Part shown: positions 38,603 through 40,105 of the stretch, piece by piece
How the letters are laid out: each line of letters begins with the position of its first letter
Position numbering within the stretch: the stretch's first letter is position 1
Origin: Leptospiraceae bacterium
Lineage (GTDB): Bacteria; Spirochaetota; Leptospiria; Leptospirales; Leptospiraceae
NCBI GenBank assembly: GCA_016711485.1
Contig: JADJSX010000001.1
Span: 1-40,105 of the forward strand
Direction of reading: 5' to 3'
Length of the DNA: 40,105 bases
Notes under the pieces: generated by a model
Database searches by the model: none
Told to the model about the DNA's origin: nothing
Seen by the model: the letters and a program-made list of their open reading frames with translations, nothing else
Program-made: the position numbers and the translations under genes

Positions 38603-38971
38603 TTAATCCTTGAGATAATTGAATTTGATGTATTCAAAATCATTCATCGAAATATCATCGTTAAACGCAATATTTAGTCTATTTGCAAAATTTAGATTTT
38701 TTCCAATCTTTAAAACGTGTTTTCTACTTTCTGTGAGAGGTTTCAAAAATTTTACCACACCTTCTTTTTCAAATATTCGGTCTTTTATTTTAAAGGAAAT
38801 TTTCATTTTGTCACCTACATTGTGTTGTAGAATGGACATTGCCATGATCCCGCCGGTTCCTATGTTTTGAATATAACAATCTTTTTCTATTTCTCCATTC
38901 TCATTTTTAAAGTCACTGAATGTTTCGAGAGAAACCCGGAGCCTTTCTTTTTCTGGAAAATCTTTTGCCAT
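38603..38971 (-). CDS. PilZ-domain protein
   Basis: The 122-residue single-domain protein has ERLRVSLETF and, about 25 residues on, CYIQNIGTGGIMAMS. The 'RxxxR' plus '(D/N)xSxxG' cyclic di-GMP-binding signature is partly changed: LR-V replaces the second Arg and NIGTGG replaces NxSxxG. It may bind cyclic di-GMP weakly or not at all. It is 3 bases from the acyltransferase and probably co-transcribed with it. Confidence 0.7.
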   Translation of the reverse strand: MAKDFPEKERLRVSLETFSDFKNENGEIEKDCYIQNIGTGGIMAMSILQHNVGDKMKISFKIKDRIFEKEGVVKFLKPLTESRKHVLKIGKNLNFANRLNIAFNDDISMNDFEYIKFNYLKD

Positions 38972-39135
38972 AATTAGTCCTTGTATTTTATTGCTTGCGA
39001 ATACGTATTAAGAAACAAAACTAATGTATAGATTGAGAATTTAATTTCAAAAGCAAGACGAATCTGATTTCAAATTAATTTACCTGAAGAATTTCCTCAA
39101 CAGTCATTAGCCGGTGTTATATTTTTGGGGTTATT

Positions 39136-40105
39136 TCATTTCTTCGTTACCATTGGTCTTATGAATATAGGATTTAAATTTTCAAAATTCAAAAATAAGG
39201 ATTCAGATTCCATGTGACATACTAAGCATTTACCAACATTTAAAATTTTTGTTTGTTCAATTGAATTTAGTGATCTAGCACCGGTTCTTGCCCAATTCTT
39301 CTTTATTATTGTATTCAGTTTGCGGAATAATCCATTCATCTTCGAAGTCTATTTATCTTTTATAATCAGAAATAAATCGAAGGAATTTTTATCAAAAATA
39401 ATTTTCCCTTCCCCGAATCGAGGGTATAGGAACTGTTATGACAGGACTGGCAAGACCTACCCTGTTTCGTGATCGTATGAAAAGGAAGGAGCGAATAAAT
39501 TTTTAGTAATGAGTTTGTCTTTCTTTCCGGTAAATCCTGATTTGTCTATGGTCAGTTTCATACCTGGAATAAAGGTCTGATTTTATTATCTTTCGTAACA
39601 CCTAGTGCCGAGGTTTAATAGACATTTCCCCCCCTCTTCGATCCATCTTCTTTTCTGTTTTTGCGTTAAATGATTGCTAACCCTCTTTAGTACTTATCAT
39701 AACTAATATGACACCCAAAACAATTCGGTGCCCAGGCAGAATGGCAAGCAGTGCAAGAAACTCTTTCGTGGTTTGTTTTGTGATTTTTATCGGAAATACT
39801 ATTATGTTAAGATTCAATTTTTACATAAACCGAATCTTCTTTTTGCTTAGAGGGTGTTCATTCCATCTCCCATAGCGTCAAGGCTTTGGTGGCGAGTAGC
39901 TAGGTTAGTCCTCTTTATCTTATGTGGATATTTGCTTGAATTTGTTTTACTCTTCTTCCATCATATAGAATTCTGGCTGGAATTTAGGAAGTATCATTTC
40001 AACCATTCTGCAAAGTCAAAAATTGGTGAAAATTGACTCGATCTGAATGACAATTAAAACAAGATTCATTATTTGAGTTTTTGAAGTATCGGATAGTGTT
40101 TCTTT
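39136..40105 (-). pseudogene. Multiheme c-type cytochrome, frameshifted and cut by the window edge
   Basis: Five CxxCH haem-attachment motifs are read on the minus strand in different frames: CFNCH (40047-40061), CTACH (39741-39755), CFGCH (39708-39722), CQSCH (39438-39452) and CLVCH (39214-39228). Between them are VSCTACHSAWAPNCFGCHIS and KIRPFIPGMKLTIDKSGF. The protein would be a periplasmic electron-transfer cytochrome. Frameshifts are frequent here and the N-terminus lies beyond 40105. The frames on either side of each break keep good protein sense, so sequence error is a real alternative. Confidence 0.6.

Overview
The window is low-GC DNA from a bacterium, most likely Gram-negative. Host genes at both edges (a CheB/CheR/PAS signalling protein with a PAS histidine kinase, a PlsC-type acyltransferase, a PilZ protein, a membrane diguanylate cyclase, a multiheme cytochrome) would suit a spirochaete of the Leptospira group. 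That assignment is inference from gene style and base composition.

Layout. Positions 1-5000 hold broken host genes: a nitroreductase, a TetR regulator, a membrane GGDEF protein, a Gly-rich secreted protein and an unknown membrane protein. Positions 5020-10083 hold a CheB-CheR-PAS protein cut by three frameshifts, then an intact PAS histidine kinase. From about 10.14 to 37.45 kb lies an integrated element of about 27 kb. Positions 37470-38971 return to host genes (acyltransferase, PilZ), and 39136-40105 is a broken multiheme c-type cytochrome.

The element is transcribed almost entirely leftwards (minus strand) as tightly overlapping small genes. Next to its right end are a tyrosine recombinase, small early genes, an SSB, a MazG-like protein, a rolling-circle-type replication initiation factor with a large nested hairpin beside it, and a DUF2283 protein. 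The middle (31-29 kb) has a zinc-ribbon protein, small membrane proteins, a SinR/Cas2-like protein and a transglutaminase-like protein. The late block (29-19 kb) has a 474-residue repeat protein ending in a membrane anchor, a very basic protein, three compact beta-rich proteins, fibre-like proteins, a membrane-anchored M15-type peptidase, and several small proteins that each end in one transmembrane helix and a Lys/Arg tail. The distal block (17-14 kb) has a coiled-coil protein, a tail-collar-like fibre, an M15 endolysin, a DUF1353 protein and a holin-like protein. A plus-strand cargo island (12.6-13.7 kb) has a ribbon-helix-helix regulator and a RelE/ParE-type toxin-antitoxin pair.

Reading by eye I found no terminase, portal, HK97 capsid, tail tube, sheath, tape-measure or baseplate gene, and no Walker-A packaging ATPase. 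Fibres, lytic enzymes, a basic condensing-type protein and many tail-anchored membrane proteins together with a rolling-circle Rep and SSB suggest an undescribed tailless, possibly membrane-containing prophage. This is a hypothesis.

Caution on sequence quality: many apparent frameshifts repair cleanly by adding one base (sometimes two) to a short homopolymer. They are densest at the two ends of the window, as expected for deletion errors in a long-read assembly with thin coverage at contig ends. 'Broken' genes here may be intact in the real genome.
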